From: Ciborinia camelliae
Lineage: Eukaryota > Ascomycota > Leotiomycetes > Helotiales > Sclerotiniaceae
DNA length: 64,000 nucleotides
Assembly (NCBI GenBank): GCA_025890175.1
Contig: JANPYM010000009.1
Span: 1,076,944-1,140,943, forward strand
Reading direction: 5' to 3'
Below the pieces are notes generated by a model. The model saw only the letters and a program-made list of their open reading frames with translations, had not been told where the DNA came from and did no database searches. Below are positions 1 through 11,600 of the stretch, in pieces. The position numbers and the translations under genes were made by a program. The first letter of the stretch is position 1. Each line of letters opens with the position of its first letter.

Positions 1-1706
1 AATATATTTTTTTTTATTTGAATCCAAAATTATAAAAATGTTTAAAATAATTATTAAATCTTATTATTTTCTTATCAATATACTTTATTATTTTTTTATT
101 AAAAAAGTTTAATATTTTTTTGTTAATATAGATTTATTTTTTTTTCAAAATAGTTTTTTTTAAAATACCTCTTTTAACAATATTAATATTTAAACAAATT
201 TTATAAATAATAATATAATAATTTATTTATTAATATTAATAATATTTTATTAATTTTTTTTAATATTTTTAATATTAAATTTTTTTTATTAATTAATTTT
301 TTTATATAATTTTTCGATTTGATTTTATTTTAATTTTAATAAATTTTATTAATATAATATTTTTATTATTTTTTTATAATTTATAAAAAAATCAAATAAG
401 ATTTGGATAATATGATGGGATATTGTGTATTTTTTTAAAACAATAATTTATAATATTAACAAAATAATATATTTAATTAATATTTTTTAATTTATATATT
501 TATTTTATAAATTTTTTTTAAATTTTAAATTATTAAAAAGATTTAGATATTTTTTTATTTATATTAAGATAAAAATTAATAAATAATTATTTATAATATA
601 TATTATTTGTTTTATATTTTATATTTTCTTTTAAATTATTTAAATAAAAAATAAAATTATTTATATTTTATTTTAAACACTATTTAGTTTTTAATATTCA
701 AATAATTATTATATATTATCAATTTTTTTTATTTAAAATTATATTATATATATATTTCTTAAATTTTATTTATATAATATTATTTAATTAAATTATATTA
801 ATAAATTAATATTATATTGTTAAAAAATATTTTTCGAAATATTATATTATATAATTTATTTTTTGAATATTAATAAAAAAATAATATTTATTATTATTTT
901 AAAATATTATTTTAATTTAAAAAAAGAAATTTTTTGCCTAAAAAATATTTGCTTTTTTATATTAAAATAATTTTTAAAATTTTAAAAATTTAATATTTAA
1001 TTTAAAATAAATAAATAATATATTATTAAAAATTGTTAATATTTTAACAATTTTTTATATTTAAATAAACTAAATTATAATTTTGTTTATAATTTTTATA
1101 TTATTTTTTATATTTTATATTTATTATTTTAAAATATTATAAAAGTTTTTTTTTAAAGATTTTTTAAACTTTAAAAAAAAATTTATATTTTATTAATATA
1201 TATAAAATTTGTTAATAATATTATTTTGTATATTATTAATTTTAATATTTTATTAAGTAAATATAAAAATATTTTTTATTTTTAATATTATTTTAAATAT
1301 TATTAATTTAATTAACAAATTATTTTTTAAATAAAATAAAAAAAATTATTAAAATAAAAAATATAAAAAATTAATTAAATTAATAATAATTTTAAAACTT
1401 TTTATTATTTTTTAAATAAAATTTTTATTATTTTTTAAATAATTAATAATATATTATTAATTATTATTTAAATAATAATACTTTGTTTAATATAAAGTTT
1501 TACGGATTTTCAAAATCTTTTTTGTTTAATTATATAAACCTATTTTATATATATCAATATTTTATAAATTAAATATTATACCAAAAATTCGTTATTAATC
1601 AATATCAAATACTAACGATCGCCGGTGTATCGGCTTTAAGCCTGAATTCTATGCCCCAGACATTTCTTTTGTTTTTATTGCTTTTAGATCCGTAATACCT
1701 TATATT

Positions 1707-3686
1707 TAGCCTAATATAGCTTTACACCAAAACATATTTAATATATAGATTTTATATCAATCAATAAAGCTTTTCAAAAACTTTCGATTAATATAATTTA
1801 TATTATAATTAAAACTAACGTTAAAATACTGTACTAAATTAAAATAATTATATAAATTATAAAATCAAATAAATAGATATATACTTATATAAACATACAA
1901 ACTTATATAAACATCCAAACCTATTCCAAACTTATATAAGCATATATACTTATAATACACATACTCAAAAATCCTAATATTACATTATTAACAATATCAT
2001 TTTTGAAAGTTTTATAATTAATACAGATCACTAGTATTTCATTTATATTTAATAAAAATTATATTAATTGAAAACTCCAATCGTACTCTATAATTTAATA
2101 CCAATTTTATATATTTTATAAATAATTTGAAGATTTTATAATAATTTTAATATATTAGTATAATAAAAGTATAACTATAATTTTAAAATATTATAACATT
2201 AGCAATATAATATTTTAAAAAATATTAAGAGTTTAAAATATTATAACATTAGTAATATAATATTTTAAGATTTTATAATTAATACAAATTATTAATGTTT
2301 TATTTATATTTAATAAAAATTATATTAATTGAAAACTTTAATTGTATTTTATAATTTAATACCAATTTTATATATTTTATAAATAATTTGAAGGTTTTAT
2401 AATGATTTTAGTATATTAATATAATAAAAGTATAATTATAATTTTTAAAATATTACATTGCCAATACCATAATATTTTAAAATAATTTTAATAATTTTAA
2501 TTTGATATTATATATTGAATTTAAAAAAATTATAAATTATAATTTTAATATTTAAATATATTATATTATAAAATATATTATTTTCAAATATTAATTAAAA
2601 CAAAATTTCAAAAATATTATAAAATTTATTTATAAATAATTAAAAAAGAAAATTAATATTAATTTTTTTAATATTAAAATAATTATATTAAATTGAAAAT
2701 TTGAGATTTTGAAAAAATAAATATATTATTCAAATTCTAAAATTCTAAATAATAATAAAAAATTTATATATTCTTTTTAAAAATTTATTTTAAAAAAACT
2801 TATATTTCATTTTATAATTTAAATATAATCATTATATTTTAAAACCTATAAAATAAAAATATACAAAAACTTTTTAATCATTCGATTAAATTTAATTTTT
2901 TTTTAAATATATATAATTATTCGATTTTTATAAATATAAGAAAAATATTAATTTTCAAAAATAATATATATTAATTTATATATATAATTTTGAAATTTAA
3001 GCTTATTTTTTAAAAAACTAATAGTTTATTCAATTTTTATTATTTTTATTTAAAATTTATATCATTCGAATTTTAAAAATATATTATAATTTCGAAGCTT
3101 TTAATACCCCCCCCTAATTATAATAATTTGAATTATAATCTAATTAATAAAGTTTATATAAAAATCATTAAAAAGCTCCCGATAAATATTAAAAACTATA
3201 ATAAAAATTATAATTTAAAATAACTTTTGTAAACTTTAACCTAAGGTTTTAAAAATAATACCATTTGAAAACCCTTTAAGATATTTATAAAATAGCATAT
3301 TTGCTTTTTATTTAATCTATTTATATAATAATTAATACTAAATTTAAAACTTTAAATATCAAATTAATAATAAATAAACAATAAATAAATAAATAAAAAT
3401 AAACAGCAAATAGTGATAGAATCTAAAAAATAAGCTTATTAAATATACAACAAAAAAAAATAAGATTTTATTTATAAACACATATACTTATATAAATGCA
3501 TACATTTATATAAACATATATTTATCTAATTTTATAACCTATATAATCATTTTAATCTAATACAAAACTTGAACACTAGTTTTAATTATAATATAAATTA
3601 TATTAATCGAAAACTTTTAAAAAGCTTTATCGATTAATATAAAATTTATATATTAAATATGTTTTAATATAAAATTATATTAGGTT
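1707..3686. repeat. Degenerate element bounded by long inverted repeats
   Basis: The segment 1707-1823 and the reverse complement of 3573-3686 align over about 115 bp with scattered, mostly transition differences. Shared blocks include AACATATTTAATATATA and TTCGATTAATATAATTTAT. The arms enclose about 1.75 kb of AT-rich sequence. This is consistent with a decayed DNA element with long terminal inverted repeats, or with two inverted copies of one dispersed repeat. No coding capacity survives and no target-site duplication was recognised. Confidence 0.6.
2011..2480. repeat. Tandem direct repeat, two ~210-bp copies 261 bp apart
   Basis: Copy 1 begins at 2011 and copy 2 at 2272. Both run through the same landmarks to about 2220 and 2480. 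Most mismatches are C in copy 1 against T in copy 2, or G against A, for example the ACTCCAATCG versus ACTTTAATTG stretch. A nested 50-bp repeat occurs at about 2182-2218 and 2232-2268 and also differs by C to T. The one-directional transitions are what RIP leaves behind. Confidence 0.75.
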
Positions 3687-3765
3687 AAAGATACAAAATA
3701 AAATTAAGTATAATACAAAAATATTTTTAATTAGCATTTTGATTTTAAAGAAAATATTTCAAACG

Positions 3766-4498
3766 TAATTCCGAAGATCTTAATTAGGATCGATTCGGGT
3801 GCGAGATGGGTGCCCTCCTACCTCTTCACTGGAGATGATCTCGATCTCTCCTCCTCAAATCATATATAGAAATGAAGCGTAATAACATGTCGAGATAACG
3901 AGGAACTTTAATCATCAACATAAAGTTGATCCTCATCGTTCATCAGTCCTAAATACAATTTATCTGATGTAAATTGTAATCTGGTGTAATCTGGTGTAAT
4001 CTAGTCCGAAAGCTTAACGGTGCAGTCTGTGCCTTTTGTACCTTTGGTGCCTTTGGTGCCTCCACTTCATATCATCATAAACGACCAAAGTAATTCTTGG
4101 ACCCTTGGCATCGGTGCAATGGCGTGCGAGATCAGGGGTGCTTTTGGAAATTACATCAACATGTGCCCCAAGTCTGCGTCTTTCCTGCATCGTTCCTGGA
4201 AGAATCATGTACCATAAATTAATCACTTGGCTTTTTAATCACTTGGCCTAGACGAGCTATATAGATAATAGATTATCTTGTGCTGATCGATAATGCCCGG
4301 GCATATATAAAAGCTACTAGACTATCCACTTCTTTTCCTTCCTTCGTTAGATATTTTCTCCATTATTCAAGAATCGAAAATATCCTCCATAAGGTACATC
4401 TACCTCCCACACTCTTTTAAACCAATACATCTCACTGGCTCTGCCAACTTACACTCCTTCCAAATCCAATTAATTAATACCCCCCAATATTCATCATA
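3766..4498. other. Spacer and upstream region of the Kre9-like gene
   Basis: No gene is supported here. The region holds two short tandem runs: a 10-bp TGTAATCTGG-type repeat at about 3974-4003 and a 9-bp GTGCCTTTG-type repeat at about 4029-4062. Short frames over the second run are low-complexity artefacts. The right part contains the TATA-like site and a CT-rich leader before the start codon at 4499. Confidence 0.5.
4303..4312 (+). promoter_or_regulatory. TATA-like box upstream of the Kre9-like gene
   Basis: A TATATAAAA-type element lies about 190 bp before the ATG at 4499, followed by pyrimidine-rich sequence (TCTTTTCCTTCCTTC) typical of fungal core promoters. Assigned by sequence and position only. 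Confidence 0.5.
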
Positions 4499-5350
4499 AT
4501 GTTCTCCAAGATCTTCACCTTCACCACCTTGGTGGCAGCGGTTTCGGCCTTCCAAGTCCTCACCCCAACCCTTAACTCTACCGTGGCCAAGGGCAAGTCC
4601 ACCAGCGTAAAGTGGTCCTCGGTCGATACCGACGCCCCAGATTTCTCCATCTACCTCGTCAACTTCAAAGATTGGCCTCCAACCGTCATCTCCCTCGCCC
4701 AAAATGTTCCATCCTCAGAGGGAAGCGTCGATGTCAACATCCCCTGCAACGTGAACAGTGATTACGGATGGCAACTCAACTTCATCAATGGCACAAACAC
4801 CTACGTCATCTACGCTCAATCCCACTCCTTCTCCCTCACCGGATCCTGCGTCGACCCTACCACCACTTCCTCCATCCCTATCTCGACTACCACCGCTTAC
4901 GCTACCGCTTACAAGAATGCTACCGTCACTGCTTATTCTACCGTCACTAAGACCGCTATCGCTAAAGTTATCGAGACCGTTACTTTCGATGACCCAGTCG
5001 TTTGGTTCGTTCAACCTTCTAACGCCGGCGGCATGTGCAAACCAGAAAAGACCGTCACTGTTTATGCTAGTGGTCCTTCCCCAACCGGCGCTAGCTGTGA
5101 CTCTCAATCATCTGGTTCATCTGGCTCATCTGGCTCCAGCTCTGGTTCCGGCCCAGCTCCATCCGGAACCTACAGCAACACCACCGTTCCAGCCCACGCC
5201 GTCAGCATGTCCAGCCCATCCGGCACTGGTGCCTCCAAACCACAGGGTACCTCCACCACCCCCCTCACCATCTCCACCAATGCCGGTACCTCCGTCCAAG
5301 CAGGTTCCATGCTCGCATTGATTGCTTGCGCTGCCGTCTTCTTGTTGTAG
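4499..5350 (+). CDS. Kre9/Knh1-like Ser/Thr-rich GPI-anchored cell-surface protein
   Basis: An intronless 283-aa protein, probably a secreted wall-associated protein held by a GPI anchor. The N-terminus is a signal peptide (MFSKIFTFTTLVAAVSA, cleavage before FQV). Residues about 18-120 resemble the Kre9/Knh1-like N-terminal domain, a beta-sandwich linked to beta-1,6-glucan and wall assembly in yeast. It contains the family-style phrase PTLNSTVAKGKSTSVKW near residues 23-39. Residues about 121-255 are Ser/Thr/Pro-rich with SGSSGSSG repeats, a likely O-glycosylated stalk. The C-terminus ends in a short polar region and a hydrophobic tail (SMLALIACAAVFLL), as expected for a GPI-attachment signal. 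A TATA-like box lies about 190 bp upstream. The exact role in glucan assembly is inferred from the family. Confidence 0.85.
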   Translation: MFSKIFTFTTLVAAVSAFQVLTPTLNSTVAKGKSTSVKWSSVDTDAPDFSIYLVNFKDWPPTVISLAQNVPSSEGSVDVNIPCNVNSDYGWQLNFINGTNTYVIYAQSHSFSLTGSCVDPTTTSSIPISTTTAYATAYKNATVTAYSTVTKTAIAKVIETVTFDDPVVWFVQPSNAGGMCKPEKTVTVYASGPSPTGASCDSQSSGSSGSSGSSSGSGPAPSGTYSNTTVPAHAVSMSSPSGTGASKPQGTSTTPLTISTNAGTSVQAGSMLALIACAAVFLL

Positions 5351-6402
5351 ATTTTTATCATCTATTTTTAAGAGATGGATAGGAACTGCGATAGAAGTCA
5401 TGGAATGTTGAATGGGTTGCAGTAGCAATTCGTGAAGGGATTCTTGTTCTTGTCGTGGGAAGAGAACCTAAGGGGAGGAGAAGAGGAAAAATTGATATTA
5501 CTAAATAGATCTTGATTCTTGATGTACAAACAGATATACACATGGATACTGTATACAATACCCATATGTCTGACAGATAGCTTGGTATAGATGAGATGTC
5601 GGTGCCTGTACTTAGGTACCTAATTAATGATTGAACAGTAATAATGAATAATGTCCAACTGTATCCTATACTATACTATCATGTTATCCAGTTGATATGT
5701 CTGTCTGTCTGTCTTCTTTCCTTTTGATCCGTGTTCCTGATAATGTTGTGCACATATTCTTTCCTATATACTATTTATTATTTATTTATTACCTACCACC
5801 TACCTACCTATTTTCTACTTCTTAAATATCCAAACAATCCATACAGAACACAATAGAATAGAATCATTAAAATCTGAAATCTGGAAATATAAATACATAC
5901 CTATCTTAGCACCCTCCTCACTCCTGAAGTCTACCCGCAGTGCTCGGATACTATCCAATTCATTACCTTAGCTACCTACCTACCTAACCTAACTAAATAA
6001 CCTATCACTAGATCATCAATGCACCCTATCATTATTTCGTTTATCCAGCAATGTGCAAAAAGGTTTACCTAAGCTATAGATAGATAGACAATCGTGGGGT
6101 TTCCATACCTATATAGACACCATAGTCGCACCTGTATAATTTATCCTCAATAACTAATTACCTAGGTAATACCATGATAATCTACCTACCTACCTATCCA
6201 GTGTCCCGCAGCGCAACGCAACGCAACGCAAAGACCCCTAAGCATTGGCAAAAGGTCCGTGAATAACCCAATATTCGTTCACCATCACAAGTTTCAAGAT
6301 ACCCCTCCCTCGGGCAATCCAAGTAAAAGTTCCCAAGTCCAAAATCCAAGATTCAAAATCCCAAGCAGGAGCCGCAATCCGAAACCTCATCGTATCTATC
6401 CA
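5351..6402. other. Spacer with TAGGT/ACCTA microsatellite-like tracts
   Basis: This lies between two convergent genes and no coding region is supported. It contains a CTGT run at about 5699-5712 and ACCTACCTACCTA-type tracts near 5790-5812, 5970-5990 and 6182-6197, plus a GCAACGCAAC run near 6211-6230. The same ACCTA motif recurs near the right end of the window. Confidence 0.6.
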
Positions 6403-7599
6403 TCACGCAATCGCAGCCGCCGCTACAAGCGCATCCAGCGCCGAACTCTGCGTACTTGCATCTGCCGCGACAAACGGACCCGCCCAATTAACACCCAACG
6501 CATTATTGCTCGCATTCCGATCGTTCGCCCAAATACTCTCCGCATTGTTTTTGATAAAAGTCGCGTAACTCGGATCCGGCGATACCTGCTGTAATCTCTG
6601 CAGATTCCTGACAAATACCCCTTTAAATTGCGCACCATCTGCACCACAATTCGGCTCACACGGATCATGGAGAATGCCATTGGAGTCCGAAAGTGCCTTG
6701 ATAGCCGCCGTGGCGATGGTTTTCGCGCTGCTGAGATAATAACTCGAGGTAGTCGTCGTCGCGGCGGAAAGCTCCACGAGCCCGCCGAGGATCACGCCTT
6801 GATTGTAGCTCCAGACCGTGCCTCCATTATTCGTACACGCGCTCGTTAATCCATCGTTGATGGTTCCTTGGGCATTGATCATTCCCGTGCCTACGAACCA
6901 GTTCCATTGATTCTTCGCGATGCTGAGGTAATTCGCCCGGGCGCTTCCCGTGGCCCGATTCGCCAAATGCGCACTCACGCTGAGGTAGAGCTCGTTGGCG
7001 ATGGCGTTCACGTAGGTGTTGGATTTGTCCCACCAGATTCCGGAAGCACCGTTGGAACAGGGCGTGCTGCTGCCGTTTTTCATGTCGGCAAAGATGTCCG
7101 CCGCCATGGTTAAGTAGTCGCTGTTTCCCGTGACGTCGTACGCTTGGATCCATCCTAGGGCCCACCAGCCCTCGTCATCGTAGTAGCTGTTCAGAAACCC
7201 CTTGGGGTTCACTGTCGCGGGCGCTTGCGCGGGGATATCACTCGCTAGAGCTAGGTTCTCCATGGCGCTGGTGGAATTCCCGTACACGGATAGGTAATTG
7301 TAATTTGCCGTGACCAGTTTCGTCATTTGCAAATTATATGTTTGGGCTTGCGTGAATGTGTTTGACATCACACCAGTAATGGTTGACTTGACGCTCGAAT
7401 CGACAGCAGCCAGATCACCGATGACGGTCAAACAATTGGCGGCATTCCACCATCCTGTGGTAGTCCAGAGACCAGACGTGGCGTTGTACCATGTTTGTAA
7501 TTGGTTGAAAGCTGCCTCTGCATTAGTAGTATATTGTTGCGAGGTGGCTCTATCAGCCAGGCTGAGCACATAATACAAGGAGACGAGCGAGCGACGCAT
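6403..7599 (-). CDS. Secreted GH76 family alpha-1,6-mannanase-like glycoside hydrolase
   Basis: An intronless 398-aa protein starting with ATG at 7599. Family GH76 enzymes hydrolyse or transglycosylate alpha-1,6-mannan; fungal members (Dfg5/Dcw1 relatives) act in cell-wall maturation. A short, rather weak signal peptide (about residues 1-20, ending ATS before QQY) indicates secretion. The adjacent aspartates D141-D142 in NSYYDDEGWWALGW match the GH76 catalytic Asp pair. Other family landmarks are GIWWDK (about 195-200) and the VWSYNQGVILGGLVEL segment. Unlike Dfg5/Dcw1 there is no obvious GPI tail; the protein ends LVAAAAIA. It is convergent with the Kre9-like gene, so two wall-related genes sit side by side. 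Substrate is inferred from family; bacterial GH76 members act on yeast mannan, so an exogenous mannan substrate is possible. Confidence 0.9.
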   Translation of the reverse strand: MRRSLVSLYYVLSLADRATSQQYTTNAEAAFNQLQTWYNATSGLWTTTGWWNAANCLTVIGDLAAVDSSVKSTITGVMSNTFTQAQTYNLQMTKLVTANYNYLSVYGNSTSAMENLALASDIPAQAPATVNPKGFLNSYYDDEGWWALGWIQAYDVTGNSDYLTMAADIFADMKNGSSTPCSNGASGIWWDKSNTYVNAIANELYLSVSAHLANRATGSARANYLSIAKNQWNWFVGTGMINAQGTINDGLTSACTNNGGTVWSYNQGVILGGLVELSAATTTTSSYYLSSAKTIATAAIKALSDSNGILHDPCEPNCGADGAQFKGVFVRNLQRLQQVSPDPSYATFIKNNAESIWANDRNASNNALGVNWAGPFVAADASTQSSALDALVAAAAIA

Positions 7600-10500
7600 C
7601 TTGAACGAGGGGAAGAAGAGCAGGAGGGGTACAAATCCAATTCATCTTTTGAAAAAGAGATTTCTCGCATGTTTTTAATCTATCTCGAGAAGACGGATGG
7701 ACAGATACACTTGGTGTTCCCGCACACAATGGATTTCTTGGATCATTGAATCGAGGTCGACGCGCGTGGGAGGCGTGGAATCACCAGCTGTTGTTATTTG
7801 TAAGGCCAAGACATGAATGAGGACATGTGCTATGTGCTAGCTATGTGATTCATTTAAACAGTCCGGTCTCATTTCAACTTATTAGTACCTAGGATGGGTA
7901 GTAATACGACGGTCAAATCAATTTGTATTGTCAGATTATGTTGAATGACGTCTTTTCCTGTCTTTGCTCTGACGGTCATATCAATTTTCTAATCCCCCTT
8001 GCACTTATTAGGAGGTAGTTTGAACAAATCTTGGGGATTTCCGGGCTCCCCTGAGAGAAAAGGCGGCAGAGAAACGCCTCGGTGGGAATCACTTGATATC
8101 AAAAGTAAGCTGGATTGCCATTTATAGTAAGAATAAGAAATCCTTTTCTTATTATCCTAGAGCCTGAGCGAAATCTCCGAATAAAGAAATCCTCTAATAT
8201 AAAATTTTAACGCAAATTAATGCTTGGGATACTCTTCAGCTGTGCATTACTTGTAGATTGAACTACTCTTCACGAACCAAATCGTCAAATCGAGATATAT
8301 CACATCACGAATAGCCATCCGATTCAAGATGTGATATCGTAAAGTGTGGAGAAATCATCCATGTTTGTACTCCGTACCTTACTCAACACTAGTCTGCTGA
8401 CTCGAAACAATCAATTCGTACCTCAGCCACTTGACTCGACCATGCGATATAAGCTTAGATGGAACCCCTTAAATAAAGACCTCAGGAGGTTCGGCACTTG
8501 AAACCATCCACATGAAATTCCTCCATGATTCCACCTTTTTCTTCCAAATTGTCCGAGCCGTTCTTTTCATTAGATGATGTTGGTTTTGATTTGAACTCGT
8601 GCCAAGGACATCTGATCGGACTGTGTGTAAGACGATATGGAAAATTGGAAATGGGTAATCATCTCACATTAACGTAAATCAAGATCGGATAGATATCCTT
8701 CCTCGGCTGAATCTCCCAGACTACAGTATCATAATAATAATAACTCTTCCAAATGAACAAGAAAAGAAAAAAAACGCCTCTTCCGATCGACCGGTACGTG
8801 GGAATTTTCTCCGCAAAATATTGCTTTTCCCGGTCTCATTTTCGTCTTCTCATTTGTAAAACCAATGAGATGATGCCACGAGAGGATTGTTGCCAATGTT
8901 CATGGTGTGTCTGTTCTGGAGAGAACTACTAATAGTTTCCAATATTTTGATACTTGTCAAGTTGTTATGAGGCGCAAAATTAAAGCGGTCCTCTAACTAT
9001 ATTGCGCGCCGGAAACTGTGGGGATTTTCTTGAATCGTGCCGAATGACCCGGGCATATCGGATCGCTTGATGCTCGGTGTAGATCGGTTAGTTGTGATGA
9101 GTGCGATCCCATAATTGCAAGGGATGTGATGTACACTTTCTCGGAAAGTGTCAAATATCGTCTTCATTCACCCCTCAGTATGGTGTGTAGCCTCAACCTT
9201 ATGGCTTGTTTATCCGAATCGCTGTCTGGGTGATCATGTTTGGATGTATCTTGTGCTCAAATATCCTATCCCTCTCTATTATTTGCTATATGGTGGGTTC
9301 ATTTTTCGTCTACGACCCACTGAGATCTGCTGAGCCATTCAAACTTCAGCCTAGTCTCTGTTTATGAAGTTGTTGACGACAGTTCCTGGGGGGGTCGATT
9401 AATGAAAGCCATCATAATTTTGTCTGTAATCGGCGTTCGACCCTCCCTTTGGCTCGGCGTTGCAATTTGAAATCGTATTCTGCACTTTCGTTCCTTGGGT
9501 AGTCTATTTAGACTTCGAAAATGATAACTTCCTGCCCTCTGTTCTCCCTCCTACATTTGTTCAAGTCAGTAACTCTCTAGAACCTTTGACAATTCACAAT
9601 TCCTCAGAAACTTATCGCTAATTTCCCATCTCCATATATCTCATGAGTCGCCCCAAACAATGCGGCCCGTTTGTTCGTTTGAGTTTTTCAAATTCGACTA
9701 GATCATCACACAATTGATCTTCGTTGTAACTTGCAGCATCCAGTAATGAGTCATCGCACATGGATGGAACTTGCCAGAGATTCACCCATCGATTATGTGC
9801 GGAGTTTATATTGGACATAATGCTTGAGAACAATGGGCTCCAGATACAGCTTATGAGGAAAGATCAAACCATGGCGACAAAAGGTCGATAGTACACTCTA
9901 GCCAGTCCTAATCCCAGCCGATCGTTCGGGTGTTATTCCAAGGACTCAGAAAACATCGGATAGGATGAGTGTAATAAGTTGATCTGATCGTGAAGAGCCC
10001 GTCGAATAGTTCCTACGTGATTTTTCTTCAAATTTGGCCATCATAAGCCGAAGTTGAGCAAAGCCTATACGTCTCGAAACGCCGCCTGTCGTCCATTATT
10101 TATATATTTATACATTCATCAGTGATGTTTTAGATGCATTGATGTTGGGTTGTTCGAAATGATGGAGATTTATCCCATTATGGAGGTTCATTGATGGCAA
10201 TGCCTCAGCAACATATATATCGTAAGGATTCACTAATGATTGGAGTTTCCCGAAGTGGAGAGCCTTCATTCATGAAATCGCTATTGGACTTTGCAAGAGT
10301 TTTGATGGAGCTCGACGCGACGTCTTTGAACTGGCATGAGGTACAAAGTGGTTATTTGGCGACATCCACTCTACCAAATCTCAAAACCATTCATATGCAG
10401 TGACAGATCTCATGGTACATCTTCCGATTTGAGGTTCTGTAGCTTCCTTCTCATTGCTGGATCGTTGGTTCCAGTCCAATCATTGCTTTCAAATTTCACC

Positions 10501-11205
10501 TCATTTTATTAAGACATACGGGTGAGCTCGACTTTGGTTGCATCATCTCCCTCTCTTTCTTGTAAATCAGCTCTCGATAATTGTTTGTGTATTGACTGAA
10601 GACAGAGAATGGGTAATAGTGAGCACGAGATCGAAATCAATATACTTTTCGGGGGGTTAAAGGCCAGAGACTGTACATCAATGGTGTTATCTGGCATGCT
10701 GAAAACAAAACGGAAACTTGTGGTTGAAAAGGGTGAAGAAGTAGAACTTTCAGTGATGGGGCGAATACACGCGATTTCCGACTGATTACTAGACGTAAGA
10801 TTAATTCGAAAGCCCTGCTTTGACCTACTAGGTTTTTAATGCAGACTGCTCATCATAACTATATGTGGCAGTGATCAGGCCGTTGACCAGACCGCGTGGG
10901 CCTGAAAGAACATCGATGTTCGACTTTGTCACAGTTCTAGTTTTTAATGACATCAATATCTGTGATTTCGTCGCAAATTTATACTGAGGAAGGTGGGCTA
11001 AGATGGAATGCTTTTCCTTCGATTAGACTTTAGGCTATGCGGTGCTTGCGGAGTTTGATGGCTTGAAGCTTTCTAAGATGTTGAAATCCCTCCTCATCCC
11101 CCTTCTTGATGCTAGGTATTTATCGAAGCCATACAATCGACTTCTCCATATTATAAAGCATCAGAACTTCAATTTCAACCATAATTCTCTCACCCAGTCA
11201 TCAAA
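7600..11205. other. Gene-poor 3.6-kb spacer
   Basis: No intact gene is supported. Short frames exist, for example on the plus strand at 10191-10403 (including STLPNLKTIHM) and on the minus strand at 9618-9833. The latter has no ATG at its 5' end and neither links to neighbouring exons by splice signals. Some of this may be decayed coding sequence, given the aldo/keto reductase relic immediately to the right. Confidence 0.4.
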
Positions 11206-11403
11206 ATGAGACCGATCACCATTCCCACGTCCACCACCACCTGAATCATTTCTCTTCCGCTATCGTCAACGCCCCACAGAGCCAATGTCCGAGTCTCCCT
11301 AATCTGCCTTGGTGCCATGAACTTCGGCGATGCCGATAAGCCTCGTTTGGATGAATGCATTGTGGAAACTTCCTTCAATAATGTGTTCATATCATGTTTC
11401 TGA
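11206..11403 (+). pseudogene. Truncated aldo/keto reductase relic
   Basis: In one plus-strand frame an ATG at 11206 is followed by 11 codons, a TGA at 11242-11244, and then a continuing open frame to a stop at 11401-11403. After the first stop the frame reads ANVRVSLICLGAMNFGDADK and then ECIVETSF. This matches the N-terminal beta-strand motif of fungal aldo/keto reductases of the aryl-alcohol dehydrogenase type (VSPLCLGAMNFGDAWK...ETSFEIL). The next family motifs (the DTA.NY active-site region and the rest of the barrel) are absent. It is therefore a fragment with a premature stop, plausibly CGA to TGA. Nothing suggests expression. Confidence 0.6.
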
Positions 11404-11600
11404 CATAGGTAGAGAATAAGTATGTTACTTCAGATCCATCCACATCTTCAAAATTTCTCGTGAGTATGAGTTGGTTTCACAAAATTGTCAATTGATATCT
11501 GATGTACAAATTGAAGCCTGGTATTCCTCGAAAATCGAACCACCCTCACCCCATCAACACCTAACACCATGCTTTTCCATTCGTCCCGTTCCATATTCTC

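Larger units (their letters stand above)
1..3765. repeat. AT-rich island with RIP-like decay
   Basis: Nearly all A and T by eye, with homopolymer runs and almost no G or C, ending abruptly near 3765 where normal-composition sequence begins. No open reading frame of useful length was seen on either strand. A few less AT-rich patches remain, for example about 1605-1690 and a run of C at about 3107-3114. Internal direct and inverted repeats listed separately show that it derives from repeated DNA. In filamentous ascomycetes this composition is typical of transposon remnants mutated by repeat-induced point mutation, found at subtelomeres, centromeres and AT isochores. Which of these applies cannot be told from the window. 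A mitochondrial origin is unlikely because no tRNA or mitochondrial gene is visible. Confidence 0.85.

Noticed and set aside
1..3765. Mitochondrial DNA or assembly contamination
   Set aside because: No mitochondrial gene, tRNA or rRNA is seen and the block is continuous with nuclear genes; RIP-mutated repeats explain it better.
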